DNA from: Rhodobacter calidifons
GTDB lineage: Bacteria > Pseudomonadota > Alphaproteobacteria > Rhodobacterales > Rhodobacteraceae
Reading direction: 5' to 3'
NCBI RefSeq assembly: GCF_011174775.1
Contig: NZ_JAANHS010000008.1
Location: 1 to 64,000, forward strand
DNA: 64,000 bases
This document shows, in pieces, positions 40,072 to 49,763 of this stretch (position 1 is the stretch's first letter; every line of letters starts with the position of its first letter). The notes beneath the pieces were generated by a model. The model did no database searches. It had not been told where the DNA came from and saw only the letters and a program-made list of their open reading frames with translations. The position numbers were made by a program, and so were the translations under genes.

Positions 40072-40975
40072 CGCCAGCAGCACCCCGCCGAAACCGGCCA
40101 GTCAGCTGCGCGACATCTGGAGCCAGTTCAGCACCCACAAGGGCGCCCTGTTCGGGCTGATCGTGCTGGGAAGCCTGATCCTGGCCGTCCTGATCGGCCC
40201 CTATCTCTGGGTGCCCGAGAAGCTGACCGTGGCCGAGGCGATCAAGCTGAAGAACCAGGGACCAAGCCTGCGCTTCCCGCTTGGCACCGACCAGCTTGGA
40301 CGCGACATGCTGTACCGGATGCTGCTGGCGGGCCGCGTCTCGCTGGCGGTGGGCCTGGTCGCGATGACGATCGCCATCGTCTTCGGCACCTTCATCGGCA
40401 TCCTGGCCGGCTATTTCCGCCGCCTCGACAGTCCGCTGATGCGGCTGACCGACATGTTCCTGGCGCTACCGCTGATCCCGCTTCTTCTTGTCATGGTCAT
40501 GCTGTTCCGTGACCGCATCGCCGGGATGATCGGCCCCGAACTCGGCGCCTTCACCCTGATCGTCTTTGCCATCGGCATCACCTCCTGGATGGCCACCGCC
40601 CGGATCGTCCGCGGCGAGGTGCTGACGCTGAAGGAACGCGAATATGTGCTGGCCGCCCGCTCTATTGGGGCGCGGCCGAACCGTATCATCCTGCGCCACA
40701 TCCTGCCGAACGTGGTCTCACCCGTGATGGTCGCGGCAACCCTCGGCGTGGCCGAGGCGATCATCACCGAAAGCGTGCTCAGCTTTCTCGGGCTGGGCTT
40801 TCCGCCCGACTTCCCCACCTGGGGCCGACTCTTGTTCGACGGGCTGCAATACATGCAGGTCTACCCGGAACGGGTGATCTGGCCCGGACTTGCCATTTCG
40901 TTGACCGTGCTGTCGGTGAATTACATCGGCGACGGCCTGCGCGACGCGCTGGACCCCCGCATCCGCGGGCGGTGA
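40064..40975 (+). CDS. Peptide-type ABC transporter permease (DppC/OppC-like)
   Basis: 303 aa from ATG 40064. N-terminal cytoplasmic stretch, then the first helix GALFGLIVLGSLILAVLIGPY and the DppC-type element FPLGTDQLGRDMLYRMLLAGR. The coupling loop EYVLAARSIGARPNRIILRHI contacts an ATPase. Last gene of the importer; a strong inverted repeat follows at 40986-41025. Confidence 0.92.
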   Translation: MTDASSTPPKPASQLRDIWSQFSTHKGALFGLIVLGSLILAVLIGPYLWVPEKLTVAEAIKLKNQGPSLRFPLGTDQLGRDMLYRMLLAGRVSLAVGLVAMTIAIVFGTFIGILAGYFRRLDSPLMRLTDMFLALPLIPLLLVMVMLFRDRIAGMIGPELGAFTLIVFAIGITSWMATARIVRGEVLTLKEREYVLAARSIGARPNRIILRHILPNVVSPVMVAATLGVAEAIITESVLSFLGLGFPPDFPTWGRLLFDGLQYMQVYPERVIWPGLAISLTVLSVNYIGDGLRDALDPRIRGR

Positions 40976-40985
40976 CGCGCGTCGC

Positions 40986-41025
40986 CGCCTTCGGCGCTCT
41001 TCGCTGCGACGAGAAGCCGAAGGCG
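40986..41025. terminator. Bidirectional terminator between the ABC operon and DUF3422
   Basis: CGCCTTCGGC (40986-40995) and GCCGAAGGCG (41016-41025) pair perfectly over 10 bp; the 20-base interior can extend the stem further. It lies between two convergent stop codons. Expected to end transcripts from both sides, though no long T-run is visible. Confidence 0.65.
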
Positions 41026-41039
41026 CACGAGGAGCAATG

Positions 41040-42320
41040 TCAGTGCAGGGTCTTGCGGATCCGCCGCACCATCAGCCAGACCGCCAGGACCACCACGGGC
41101 ACCAGACCGGCCAATAGCACCCCATGGCTGATGTGCAGGGCATGGGCCGCGGGCTCCAGCAGATAGGCGGCCAGGTTCACCGCGTAATAGCTGATCGCCA
41201 CGGTCGACAGCCCCTCGACCGTCCGTTGCAGCCGCAGTTGCAGATCGGCGCGCTGGTCCATGCTTTCGAGGAGCTTCTGGTTCTGCGCGGAACGTTCCAC
41301 GTCAACCCGGGTCCGCAACAGCTCTGCCGCGCGCTCCGCCCGCTCGGCCATGGCGGCCAGCCGGTTCTCGGCCGATTTCACCGTCCGCATCGCCGGTTCA
41401 TAGCGGCGCATCATGAACTCGGCAAAGGTCTGGCGTCCCTCGATTTGCTGCTCGCGCAGAACCTGAATCCGCTGGTTGACGATCGCCTCATAGGCCGCCG
41501 TCGCCCCGAAGCGGAACGAGAACTGCACCGCAAGGCTCTCCAGTTCGGCCGCGATGGACAACAGATCATGCAGCGCCGCCTCGGGCGCCGGTTCGGCATT
41601 TTCCAGGCCCGAGACCAGCGCCGAAAGCTTCGGGTCCAGCGCATTCAGCCGTCCCGAAAGGTCGCGCGACCGCATCAGCCCCAGCATCGACATCGCCCGG
41701 TAGGTCTCGATCTCGCACAGCCGCTGCACGATCCGTCCCACCCTTCGCGGCCCCATCCCCGGCGCCACGAAGACGGCAAAGCGCATATGGCCGCCGGGAT
41801 CGATCCGGAAATCGCCCGCCACCACGGCGGCCCCTTCCACGACCTGGCTGACCGCCAGGCTTTCGGGCACGAACCACTCATCCAGCCTGCGCAGAAGCTC
41901 GTCCTGGCTCGACGGCATCTGCTCTACCCGTATCAGCACCGACGTCAGCCGCTTGCCCGGGGCGGCGGCAAGCCAGTCTTCGGGCAGGACTTCGGCCTCG
42001 GCCGGGTCGAAGGGTCGGGCCGACAAACCCTTGGTAAAGGCAGTATAGGTCACGAATTCGGTATGGCTTTCCCATTTCAGTTCGGCGCGGCCAATCGGCC
42101 CATGGAAATGCGTCGCACCAGGCTGGGGATGGGCAGAGCCGTACCGGTCCAGCAGCGCCAGCAGATGCGCACGGTCGCGGTCCCGGTCGCGGTTATGGGC
42201 CTGGACGGGTTCCTTGATCGCCAGATAGACGGCCGTCGATGGCACTTCCAGCGACGGGAAGGGCCGCGCATGCAGCTCGTTCACTGTGGCATAGCGCAGA
42301 GGATGGTCGATAATCGGCAT
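41040..42320 (-). CDS. DUF3422 family protein
   Basis: 426 aa from ATG 42320 (MPIIDHPLRYATVNELHARP), the usual family N-terminus; a longer frame to 42407 adds an unlikely tail. The family is conserved in proteobacteria and has no established function that I know. Seen: a soluble N-terminal domain, a long helical middle with likely coiled coil (VKSAENRLAAMAERAERAAE), and two C-terminal membrane helices (YYAVNLAAYLLEP and GVLLAGLVPVVVLAVWLMV), so a membrane-anchored cytoplasmic protein. It is the last gene on this strand before the terminator and stands 183 bp from its upstream neighbour. Confidence 0.8.
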   Translation of the reverse strand: MPIIDHPLRYATVNELHARPFPSLEVPSTAVYLAIKEPVQAHNRDRDRDRAHLLALLDRYGSAHPQPGATHFHGPIGRAELKWESHTEFVTYTAFTKGLSARPFDPAEAEVLPEDWLAAAPGKRLTSVLIRVEQMPSSQDELLRRLDEWFVPESLAVSQVVEGAAVVAGDFRIDPGGHMRFAVFVAPGMGPRRVGRIVQRLCEIETYRAMSMLGLMRSRDLSGRLNALDPKLSALVSGLENAEPAPEAALHDLLSIAAELESLAVQFSFRFGATAAYEAIVNQRIQVLREQQIEGRQTFAEFMMRRYEPAMRTVKSAENRLAAMAERAERAAELLRTRVDVERSAQNQKLLESMDQRADLQLRLQRTVEGLSTVAISYYAVNLAAYLLEPAAHALHISHGVLLAGLVPVVVLAVWLMVRRIRKTLH

Positions 42321-42503
42321 CTTTCGAGGTCCGGCGCAAAAGGGATCGCTTCGCGCATACCGAGATTTTCCTTGGAACTCCATGGTTTTATCGGCATGCC
42401 GCCGCATACCGGTGCGACCGGGCCGAATATGCCCGATTTCCGGGCCGACCAGCCGACGGACTGCCCGATCCGCCCTCTGCCGGAAATTGGGCGCGGCTTC
42501 GTG

Positions 42504-43298
42504 TCAGGCCGCTGCCGCCAGCCGGCAGGGCATGAATTCCTCCACCCGCGCGGCTTCGCCGTCGAAGGTGCAGAAGCTGTAGGGGGGCACCTCTTCCCAG
42601 CCCCCCTCCTCGGCTTCCAGCGGCTCGGACACCACGGCCCGGCCCCGACGGCTGTCGGACCAGCGATGATACAGCGAAGGGGCGGCGGCATCTGTGGCAT
42701 AGCGGACAGCATAGAGGCGCTGGCCGTCCGACAAGGCCGCGGTCATGCGAAGATGCGGGGCTGCGCCCTTGTCGCGCGCCAGACGGATGAACCGCGCCGC
42801 CGCACGTTCAAGCGCACCCCTGGGATCATCCTCCAGCCCTTCGGCAAGGGCGACGAGAAACAGAGCCTCGCTGTCGGTGGCGCCCTTGCGGTACGGGTAG
42901 AGATCCTCGGGGATCATCATGTCGGCATCCCGGCGGAACGCCTCGTATCCCCCGACCTGGCCGTTGTGCATGAAGCTCCACCGGCCGTGGGTGAAAGGGT
43001 GGCAGTTGTTGCGGCTGGTCGCCGTGCCCGTCGAGGCGCGGACATGGGCGAGAAACAGGTGCGACTGGACCTGCGCGGTCAGGCTTTTCAGGTTCGGGTC
43101 GGACCAGGCAGGCAGGACGTCGCGGAAAAGGCCCGGTTCCGGCCTGGCGCCATACCAGGCGATCCCGAACCCGTCGGCGTTGATCGCGGTATGGCATTGC
43201 GTCGCGCAGTGCGACTGGTGGATCAGCGAATGACCGGGGCGGCTGACGATCTCCTCCAGGAAGATCGGTGCGCCGGTATAGGCGGCCCAGCGGCACAT
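42504..43298 (-). CDS. Class II glutamine amidotransferase
   Basis: 264 aa, YafJ/EgtC-like. Cys2 is the N-terminal nucleophile after removal of Met1 (MCRWAAYTG). The amidotransferase core follows with NADGFGIAWYG, LAHVRASTGTATSRNNCHPF and FMHNGQVGGYE. Class II domains hydrolyse a gamma-glutamyl amide bond; this stand-alone type may act on glutamine or a gamma-glutamyl compound. No ergothioneine genes are near. It lies about 110 bp from the DUF1330 gene on the same strand. Confidence 0.88.
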   Translation of the reverse strand: MCRWAAYTGAPIFLEEIVSRPGHSLIHQSHCATQCHTAINADGFGIAWYGARPEPGLFRDVLPAWSDPNLKSLTAQVQSHLFLAHVRASTGTATSRNNCHPFTHGRWSFMHNGQVGGYEAFRRDADMMIPEDLYPYRKGATDSEALFLVALAEGLEDDPRGALERAAARFIRLARDKGAAPHLRMTAALSDGQRLYAVRYATDAAAPSLYHRWSDSRRGRAVVSEPLEAEEGGWEEVPPYSFCTFDGEAARVEEFMPCRLAAAA

Positions 43299-43409
43299 CT
43301 AGCCCGTCCCCGTGATGGACTGGATCATCTGCTCATGCCTTCTTTTGCACGAAACCTAGCAGAAATCCGCAGAGTCGGGAGTGAAAATCCAATCAATTCA
43401 AGGAAAACC

Positions 43410-43700
43410 CTACTCGATCTCCTCGACGACCATCAGGTCGCGCACGCTTGCGCCCTTCGCATGGGCAAGGGCTGCCTGATAGGCGGGAGAGTTGTAGCAC
43501 TCCACCGCCTTTTCGAGGCTCGGGAAGCGGGCCACCACGTTGCGCGGGCGGCCGTTGCCTTCCAGTTGCACATAGCGGCCGCCGCGCGCGAGGAAGACGC
43601 CGCCATGGGCCGCGATGGCCTCGGTCGCGCCCTTGGCATACTTCGCGTAGGCCTCGGCGTCGGTGACGTGGACATGGGCGATCCAGAGGGCGGTCGGCAC
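43410..43700 (-). CDS. DUF1330 family protein
   Basis: 96 aa, a dimeric alpha-beta barrel fold family. Seen: ALWIAHVHVTDAEAYAKYAKGA at the start and NVVARFPSLEKAVECYNSPAYQAAL near the end, the family signature. Function unknown. It begins 3 bp after alaS ends, so it is likely cotranscribed with it. Confidence 0.85.
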   Translation of the reverse strand: MPTALWIAHVHVTDAEAYAKYAKGATEAIAAHGGVFLARGGRYVQLEGNGRPRNVVARFPSLEKAVECYNSPAYQAALAHAKGASVRDLMVVEEIE

Positions 43701-43703
43701 GGT

Positions 43704-46358
43704 CTACGCCTCCATCGCGGCTTCGGCCGCCTGGATCGCTGCCTCGGCCCGGCCGATGTCTGCGCCCCCGGCCTGGGCAAGGTCGGGACGGCCACCGCCG
43801 CCCTTGCCGCCCATCGCCTCGGCCGCGGCCTTGACCAGCGTGACGGCCGAAAGCCTCCCGGTCAGGTCCTGCGTGACACCTGCGGCAACGGCAGGCTTCG
43901 CGCCGGTGTCGGCGATGAGGAGGACAGCCCCCGACCCGAGCCGGGCCTTCATCTCGTCGATCAGCGCCGGAAGATCCTTGCCCGAAACGCCGGACAAGAC
44001 TTGAGCAATGAACTTCACCCCGTTGATTTCCCTGGCCTCCGGGCCAGCGGCCTTGCCGCCCATCGCCAGTTCCCGGCGCAGTTGCGCGACCTCGTTCGCC
44101 AATGCCTTGCGCTCCTCGAACAGCGCGCGGATTCGCTCGGCCAGTTCGGCCGGCGGGGCCTTTATGATCGCCGCGATGTCGTTCAGCCGCGCGTCCTGCT
44201 GACGCAGGTGGTCCAGCGCCGCCTGCCCGGTCAGCGCCTCGATCCGGCGGACACCCGCGCTGGAGGCGCTTTCCGACAGGATCACCATGGCGCCGATGTC
44301 GCCCGTGCGGCTGACATGTGTGCCACCGCACAGCTCGATGCTGTAGGTCTTGCCATCGCTGCCCTTGCCCGAGCCTTCGAGCACCCCCATCGAGACGACG
44401 CGGACTTCCTCGCCGTATTTCTCGCCGAACAGCGCCTGCGCCCCGATGGCGCGGGCGTCGTCGGGGGTCATGATCCGGGTCTCGACGGGCGCGTTCTGGC
44501 GGATGAAGGCGTTCACTTCGGCTTCGATCGCATGAAGGTCATCCGGGGCGATGGCCGCGGAATGGCTGAAGTCAAAGCGCAGACGGTCGGCCGCGTTCAG
44601 CGAACCGCGTTGCGCGACATGCTCGCCCAATTTCCGCCGCAGCGCCTCGTGCAGCAGGTGCGTCGCCGAATGGTTGGCGCGGATCGCCGCGCGGCGGGCA
44701 TGCGCCACCTCCAGCTTCGCAGGTTGTCCCTTGATGACCGTGCCTTCCATGACCTTTGCGATGTGAATGAAGACCCCTGCGGCCTTTTTCACATCGGTCA
44801 CTTCGGCAAGACCGGTCTGGGTGCGGATCAGGCCCGCATCCCCCACCTGACCGCCGCTTTCGGCATAGAACGGGGTCTGGTTCACCACGACCTGCACGGT
44901 CTGGCCCGTCTCGGCCTGCCCCACGACAGACCCGTCGCGGACCAACGCGGTGATGACGCCCTCGGCGGTCTCGGTGTCATAGCCGAGGAACTCGGTGACC
45001 CCGTGCTCCTCTGCCAGATCGAACCAGATCTTCGCGTCGCCCGCAGCGCCGGTGCCCGACCAGGCCGCCCGCGCCTTGGCCTTCTGTTCCGCCATCGCTG
45101 CGTCGAAGCCCTGAACGTCCACCTCGCGCCCCTTCTCGCGCAGCGCATCCTGCGTCAGATCCAGCGGGAAGCCGTAGGTGTCATAGAGCTTGAACGCCGC
45201 GGCGCCCGGCAGCGCGGCGCCTTCGGGAAGGCCCGCAAGCTCGTCGTCCAGAAGCCGCAACCCACGGTCGAGCGTCTGCTTGAATTTCGTCTCCTCCGTC
45301 CGCAGCGTCTCTTCGATCAGCGCCTGCGCCCGCGACAACTCCGGATAGGCCCCGCCCATCTGCCGCACCAGCGCAGGCACCAGGCGGTGCATCACCGGGT
45401 CCTGCGCACCCAGCATATGGGCATGGCGCATCGCGCGCCGCATGATCCGGCGCAGCACATAGCCGCGCCCCTCGTTCGAGGGCATCACGCCATCGGCGAT
45501 CAGGAACGAGGTCGAGCGCAGGTGGTCGGCGATCACCCGGTGGTGGATTTTCCCCGGCCCGTCAGGGTCTTGCGAGGTGACATTCGCGCTGGCCTCGATC
45601 AGGCTGCGCATGAGGTCGGTGTCATAGTTGTCGTGCTTACCCTGCAAGAGCGCCCCGATCCGCTCCAGCCCCATGCCGGTGTCGATCGACTGCATCTCCA
45701 ACGGAACCAGCCGCCCGTCGGCGAACTGTTCGTTCTGCATGAAGACGTTGTTCCAGATCTCGATGAAGCGGTCGCCGTCTTCCTCTGCACTGCCCGGAGG
45801 CCCGCCCCAGATGTGCGGGCCATGGTCGTAAAAGATCTCGGTGCAGGGGCCGCAGGGTCCGGTGGGGCCCATCCGCCAGAAGTTGTCGTCGGAGGCGATG
45901 CGGATGATCCGGTCGTCCGAAAGGCCCGAGACCTTCTTCCAGATCGCCGCCGCCTCGTCGTCCGTGTGGTAGACCGTGACCAGCAGCTTGTCCCTGGACA
46001 GACCGAAGTCCCTGGTCAGAAGCTCCCAGGCAAAGGCGATGGCCTGGTCCTTGAAATAGTCGCCGAAGCTGAAATTCCCCAGCATTTCGAAGAAGGTATG
46101 GTGCCGCGCGGTATAGCCCACGTTGTCAAGATCGTTGTGCTTGCCGCCCGCACGGACGCATTTCTGCGCGGTGGTGGCGCGCTTGTAGTCCCGCGTCTCG
46201 ACCCCGGTGAACAGGTTCTTGAACTGCACCATGCCAGAGTTGGTGAACATCAGCGTCGGGTCGTTCCGCGGCACCAGGGGGCTTGACTCCACCACCCGGT
46301 GATCGTTGCGGCGGAAGAAGTCGAGGAAAGTGGAGCGGATGTCGTTCAGCGAGGGCAT
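43704..46358 (-). CDS. alaS: Alanyl-tRNA synthetase
   Basis: 884 aa, full length. Charges tRNA-Ala. The class II catalytic core at the N-terminus has [23 protein letters not shown] and [19 protein letters not shown]. The editing domain has [13 protein letters not shown] and [13 protein letters not shown], which together give the HxxxH and CxxxH zinc ligands that clear mischarged Ser and Gly. A helical oligomerisation region and C-Ala domain end the protein, with a glycine-rich [16 protein letters not shown] near the C-terminus. It lies about 100 bp after the MOSC gene. Confidence 0.97.
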   Translation of the reverse strand: MPSLNDIRSTFLDFFRRNDHRVVESSPLVPRNDPTLMFTNSGMVQFKNLFTGVETRDYKRATTAQKCVRAGGKHNDLDNVGYTARHHTFFEMLGNFSFGDYFKDQAIAFAWELLTRDFGLSRDKLLVTVYHTDDEAAAIWKKVSGLSDDRIIRIASDDNFWRMGPTGPCGPCTEIFYDHGPHIWGGPPGSAEEDGDRFIEIWNNVFMQNEQFADGRLVPLEMQSIDTGMGLERIGALLQGKHDNYDTDLMRSLIEASANVTSQDPDGPGKIHHRVIADHLRSTSFLIADGVMPSNEGRGYVLRRIMRRAMRHAHMLGAQDPVMHRLVPALVRQMGGAYPELSRAQALIEETLRTEETKFKQTLDRGLRLLDDELAGLPEGAALPGAAAFKLYDTYGFPLDLTQDALREKGREVDVQGFDAAMAEQKAKARAAWSGTGAAGDAKIWFDLAEEHGVTEFLGYDTETAEGVITALVRDGSVVGQAETGQTVQVVVNQTPFYAESGGQVGDAGLIRTQTGLAEVTDVKKAAGVFIHIAKVMEGTVIKGQPAKLEVAHARRAAIRANHSATHLLHEALRRKLGEHVAQRGSLNAADRLRFDFSHSAAIAPDDLHAIEAEVNAFIRQNAPVETRIMTPDDARAIGAQALFGEKYGEEVRVVSMGVLEGSGKGSDGKTYSIELCGGTHVSRTGDIGAMVILSESASSAGVRRIEALTGQAALDHLRQQDARLNDIAAIIKAPPAELAERIRALFEERKALANEVAQLRRELAMGGKAAGPEAREINGVKFIAQVLSGVSGKDLPALIDEMKARLGSGAVLLIADTGAKPAVAAGVTQDLTGRLSAVTLVKAAAEAMGGKGGGGRPDLAQAGGADIGRAEAAIQAAEAAMEA

Positions 46359-46460
46359 GTCGGGGCGGTCCTTGGGAAGGATGCGGAAATTCGGTCCCCC
46401 ATGTAGCCCCCCGTGCGGGGCCTGTCCACAGGCGGGACTTCGCGCGGGGAAAAAAGCCGT

Positions 46461-47009
46461 CTAGCGCAGCACTTCCACCGCGTCGCCGTTGCGGATCACG
46501 CCGTCCTGTTCGATCGAGCAAAGAACACCGCGCAGGCGCAGCTCGGGGTGGGCGCGCACCCAATCGAAGGCGGCCGCGCCGTGGCGGACCTTCCACTTGG
46601 CACAGGCGTCGTTCCAGACCTCCGACACCCGAAGGACCGCCGTGCCGACCGACAGATGGGTTCCGGCCGGCAAGTTCGCCTCGGTCATGTCAAGGTCGCA
46701 GACAAAGGTGTCGCCGGGATGGACGACGTTTGCCCGGTCGCGCCAGATCAGGTCCAGCACCCGGCGCGGCAGGATCGAGACCTGGATACCGCGGTGGCCG
46801 GCGCCGTCGGGCAGTTTCAGCCACGGCGCCTTGCCCCACCGTTCGCCGGGGATGCCTTGCGCTTTCGTCACAGCAATCGCCTCGACAAAGCGGCGCTGGC
46901 CATAGTCGGGACGGAGGCACAGGTACTCGACCGCGCTGCCGGTCTTGGGGGCCGAAAGCACCCCCGGCAGCGCAGCCATCAGCTCGTCATGGGTGACCGG
47001 GCCGGTCAC
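46461..47009 (-). CDS. MOSC domain protein
   Basis: 182 aa. The MOSC fold is seen in a [18 protein letters not shown] to [20 protein letters not shown] beta core and the conserved cysteine in [24 protein letters not shown] domains are thought to carry sulfur or bind molybdenum cofactor in sulfur transfer or N-hydroxyl reduction; this stand-alone type is uncharacterised. Its ATG overlaps the recA stop as ATGA, so it is cotranscribed with recA and could be SOS-induced with it. Confidence 0.85.
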   Translation of the reverse strand: MTGPVTHDELMAALPGVLSAPKTGSAVEYLCLRPDYGQRRFVEAIAVTKAQGIPGERWGKAPWLKLPDGAGHRGIQVSILPRRVLDLIWRDRANVVHPGDTFVCDLDMTEANLPAGTHLSVGTAVLRVSEVWNDACAKWKVRHGAAAFDWVRAHPELRLRGVLCSIEQDGVIRNGDAVEVLR

Positions 47010-48076
47010 TCGTCCAGCACATCGCCCGAATCCTCACCCGCCATGGTGAAGTCGAGCCCGTTGGCCGCGCGGATCTTGTCCTCGATCTCCAGCGCGACGG
47101 AAGGGTTCTGCTTGAGGAAGGCCTTGGCGTTTTCGCGCCCCTGGCCGATACGTTCGTCCTTAAACGAATACCAGGCGCCCGACTTTTCCACGACGCCGGC
47201 CTTCACGCCGATGTCCACCAGTTCGCCCATCTTCGAGATGCCTTCGCCATACATGATGTCGAATTCCACCTGCTTGAAGGGCGGGGCGACCTTGTTCTTC
47301 ACCACCTTGACGCGGGTGGTGTTACCGACGACTTCTTCGCGGTCCTTGATCGCGCCGATCCGGCGGATATCCAGGCGGACCGAAGCGTAGAACTTCAGCG
47401 CATTGCCGCCGGTGGTGGTTTCGGGGTTGCCGAACATCACGCCGATCTTCTGGCGGATCTGGTTGATGAAGATCACCATGCAGTTCGACCGGCCGATCGA
47501 GGCCGTCAGCTTGCGCATCGCCTGGCTCATCAGGCGGGCCTGCGACCCCATCTGCATGTCGCCCATGTCGCCTTCGATTTCCGATTTCGGCACCAGGGCC
47601 GCGACCGAGTCGACGACCACCAGGCTGACCGCGCCCGAGCGCACCAGCGTATCCACGATCTCCAGCGCCTGTTCGCCGGTGTCGGGCTGCGAGATCAGAA
47701 GCTCGTCCAGATTCACGCCCAGCTTCTTGGCATATTGCGGGTCAAGCGCGTGTTCGGCATCGACGAAGGCGCAGACACCACCCTTCTTCTGCTCTTCCGC
47801 GACGACATGCAGGGTCAGCGTGGTCTTGCCCGAGGATTCCGGCCCGTAGATCTCGATGATCCGGCCCTTCGGCAAGCCGCCGATCCCCAGCGCGATGTCC
47901 AGACCCAGGGACCCGGTCGAGGTCGCCTCGATATCCATCGCCGGGCTGTCGGCGCCAAGCCGCATGATCGAGCCCTTGCCGAACTGCCGTTCGATCTGTG
48001 CCAGCGCCGACTCAAGCGCCTTCGACTTGTCCATGTCCCGTTTGCCCCCGAGGTCGAGAAGGTTCGCCACTGCCAT
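47006..48076 (-). CDS. recA: Recombinase A
   Basis: 356 aa. ATP-dependent strand exchange and LexA cleavage stimulation. Walker A GPESSGKT is at 78-85; [18 protein letters not shown] and the L2 loop [21 protein letters not shown] are intact, and the acidic tail EDSGDVLDE is present. TAAGGAGAACGAC gives a strong ribosome site before ATG 48076. The promoter carries an SOS box over the likely transcription start. Confidence 0.98.
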   Translation of the reverse strand: MAVANLLDLGGKRDMDKSKALESALAQIERQFGKGSIMRLGADSPAMDIEATSTGSLGLDIALGIGGLPKGRIIEIYGPESSGKTTLTLHVVAEEQKKGGVCAFVDAEHALDPQYAKKLGVNLDELLISQPDTGEQALEIVDTLVRSGAVSLVVVDSVAALVPKSEIEGDMGDMQMGSQARLMSQAMRKLTASIGRSNCMVIFINQIRQKIGVMFGNPETTTGGNALKFYASVRLDIRRIGAIKDREEVVGNTTRVKVVKNKVAPPFKQVEFDIMYGEGISKMGELVDIGVKAGVVEKSGAWYSFKDERIGQGRENAKAFLKQNPSVALEIEDKIRAANGLDFTMAGEDSGDVLDE

Positions 48077-48126
48077 GTCGTTCTCCTTATTTCACAGCCG
48101 CAACATGGCGGCAATCCACAGCCTTT

Positions 48127-48141
48127 GTTCCCCAAGTGTTC
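48127..48141. promoter_or_regulatory. LexA (SOS) box of recA
   Basis: GTTC-N7-GTTC, the direct-repeat LexA site of alphaproteobacteria, is matched exactly. It lies 51 bp upstream of the recA start codon and 5 bp downstream of the recA -10 element, so LexA bound here would cover the transcription start. Confidence 0.9.
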
Positions 48142-48146
48142 TTGCA

Positions 48147-48175
48147 CTTATGCGCACAAACAGGGAACATTTCAA
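48147..48175 (-). promoter_or_regulatory. recA promoter
   Basis: On the minus strand TTGAAA (48170-48175) and CATAAG (48147-48152) are exactly 17 bp apart in a low-GC patch. The SOS box begins 5 bp downstream of the -10, as expected for a LexA-repressed promoter. Confidence 0.75.
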
Positions 48176-48256
48176 CCTTAATCTCCTGATGGCAGTTTTT
48201 TACGGCTTTGGTTAAGGGAGTGTTGACGCAAGGCCGCGGCAACCTGGCGCGGCGCG

Positions 48257-48262
48257 TATAAT
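48257..48262 (+). promoter_or_regulatory. Candidate -10 element of the sulfotransferase-like gene
   Basis: A perfect TATAAT lies 20 bp before the start codon at 48282. The nearest good -35, TTGACG at 48223-48228, is 28 bp upstream, too far to act with it; the base at the usual -35 distance is GC-rich. The promoter may need an activator, or the transcript may begin elsewhere. Confidence 0.4.
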
Positions 48263-48281
48263 TCTGGTGAATGAGGCGATC

Positions 48282-48872
48282 ATGTTGGTCTTCTGGGAGC
48301 AAAGACTGGCGTTTCTGGCCACGCCGAAGACCGGCTCCACCGCGATTGCGGCGGCGCTCGAATCGCTGGCGGCGGTGTCGATCCAGCGTCCTCCGCTGTT
48401 GAAGCACACCACTGTCCATCGCTACCGCCGCTTCATCGGCCCCTTTCTCGAGGCCGCCTCCAAGGACACCTTCACTCTCGTCGCCCTGATGCGCGAGCCG
48501 ACCGACTGGCTGGGATCGTGGTACCGTTTCCGCCAGCGGGAGGAGACGGATGCGGGAAAATCGACGCGGGACATGAGCTTTGACGACTTTGTCCGCGCCT
48601 GGTGTTCCGATCCGCGGCCCGATTTCGCGGATGTGGGCAGCCAGGCCAGATTTCTACGGCCCCGGCAGGGGGTCGGCGTGGACCGGCTGTTCCGCTATGA
48701 AGACATCGACAGCTTCGTCCGGTTCCTGGAAGAGCGGCTGGACTGCGAGATCACCCTGCCCCGCCTGAACGTCTCGCCCAGCGGTTCGACGCGGCTGTCG
48801 GTCGCAACGGCAGAGCTGCTGCGGCAGGTGGCCGCCGAGGATTTCGCCCTCTACGCCACGCTGTGCGGCTAG
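48282..48872 (+). CDS. Sulfotransferase-like (P-loop) protein
   Basis: 196 aa from ATG 48282, preferred over ATG 48267 because GAGG precedes it at a good distance. The N-terminus FLATPKTGSTAIAAALE (PKTGSTA at 15-21) resembles the 5'-phosphosulfate-binding loop of sulfotransferases, and LVALMREPTDWLGSWYRFR, with Arg71, resembles the 3'-phosphate-binding segment. It would use PAPS if a true sulfotransferase; many bacterial sulfotransferase-like proteins act on unknown acceptors. It is divergent from recA. Confidence 0.75.
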   Translation: MLVFWEQRLAFLATPKTGSTAIAAALESLAAVSIQRPPLLKHTTVHRYRRFIGPFLEAASKDTFTLVALMREPTDWLGSWYRFRQREETDAGKSTRDMSFDDFVRAWCSDPRPDFADVGSQARFLRPRQGVGVDRLFRYEDIDSFVRFLEERLDCEITLPRLNVSPSGSTRLSVATAELLRQVAAEDFALYATLCG

Positions 48873-48980
48873 GCAGGCGGCCGCCGGCTCGTCGCAACGG
48901 GCATGACAGGCGGCCGGAAAGCGGTTAGGCTGCGCGGCAAGGGGCCTTGAGACCCCATGAGGCATGAGAGGGCGGATCAG

Positions 48981-49550
48981 ATGACCGACACGAGGATGAC
49001 GCGGCGCGGGTTGTTGCTTGGCGCGGGGGCCACTGTCGCGACCGGCGGGCTGGCAGGGTGCAACAACGGGGTCGGCTCGAACGGGGCCAGCCAGATCGAG
49101 GCGCGGGTTTCGGCGACGGAGAGCTTCCTGTTCGCGCAGTATCCCGGGACGCGCGACCTGGCTTCCCGCGCGGCGGGCGTGCTGTACATGCCGCTGATGA
49201 CCGAGGTCGGCGCCGGCTTCGGCGGAGCGTTTGGACGGGGTGCGCTGCGGATCCAGGGGGTCACGGTGGACTACTATTCCGCCGCAAAGGGTTCGTTCGG
49301 CTTGCAGATCGGGGCGCAGCAATATGCCCATGCCCTGTTCTTCATGACCCCCGCCGCGCTGGAGAAGTTCCGCCGCTCCTCGGGCTGGGCGGTCAGCGGG
49401 GACATCCGCTATGCCAGCCCCGAGGAAGGCGCCTCGATCGGCAAGCAGACGACCGAGCTGGACGACGTGATCGCCCTGGTCTTCGGCCAGCAGGGCCTGA
49501 TCGCGGGGGCCTCGCTGGCAGGCGTCAAGTATACCCGGATCATCCCCTGA
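48981..49550 (+). CDS. SYLF-domain (YSC84-related) lipoprotein
   Basis: 189 aa from ATG 48981. Signal peptide with TRRGLLLG and lipobox LAGC (Cys27), so probably an exported lipoprotein, with twin arginines compatible with Tat. The rest matches the SYLF (DUF500) domain, which binds phosphoinositides in eukaryotes: YYSAAKGSFGLQIGAQQYAHALFFMT and VSGDIRYASPEEGASIGKQT. The bacterial role is unknown. It is followed by a 213-bp gap with only a CCACGCGTGG palindrome at 49557-49566. Confidence 0.85.
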   Translation: MTDTRMTRRGLLLGAGATVATGGLAGCNNGVGSNGASQIEARVSATESFLFAQYPGTRDLASRAAGVLYMPLMTEVGAGFGGAFGRGALRIQGVTVDYYSAAKGSFGLQIGAQQYAHALFFMTPAALEKFRRSSGWAVSGDIRYASPEEGASIGKQTTELDDVIALVFGQQGLIAGASLAGVKYTRIIP

Positions 49551-49763
49551 GCCTGACCACGCGTGGACAGTCTTGCGCAGCCTTTGTCGTCAATGGGTTG
49601 CCTGCGGGCGTTCAGGAACGGTTAAGCTTTGCCGCTGGTCGGGAGGCGGGGCGATGCGCGCCGTCCGACCGGCCGCTTCCAATGATCTGCCGTTGGCCCC
49701 GTCGCGACGCATCTGCGCCTCCGGCGGGAGTATTTGGGACATGGGCAAGAGGGTGGCCAGGGG

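Noticed and set aside
41124-46286. A 1720-codon open frame antisense to recA-side genes, alaS and DUF3422
   Set aside because: It is complementary to clearly coding genes and has no domain or signature; such frames arise from GC-rich codon use.
48223-48262. TTGACG and TATAAT as one promoter
   Set aside because: The spacing is 28 bp, far beyond the usual 16-19, so they should not act as a pair.
49557-49566. CCACGCGTGG palindrome after the SYLF gene as an operator
   Set aside because: It is short, GC-rich and lies between convergent genes where no promoter is expected; chance is likely.
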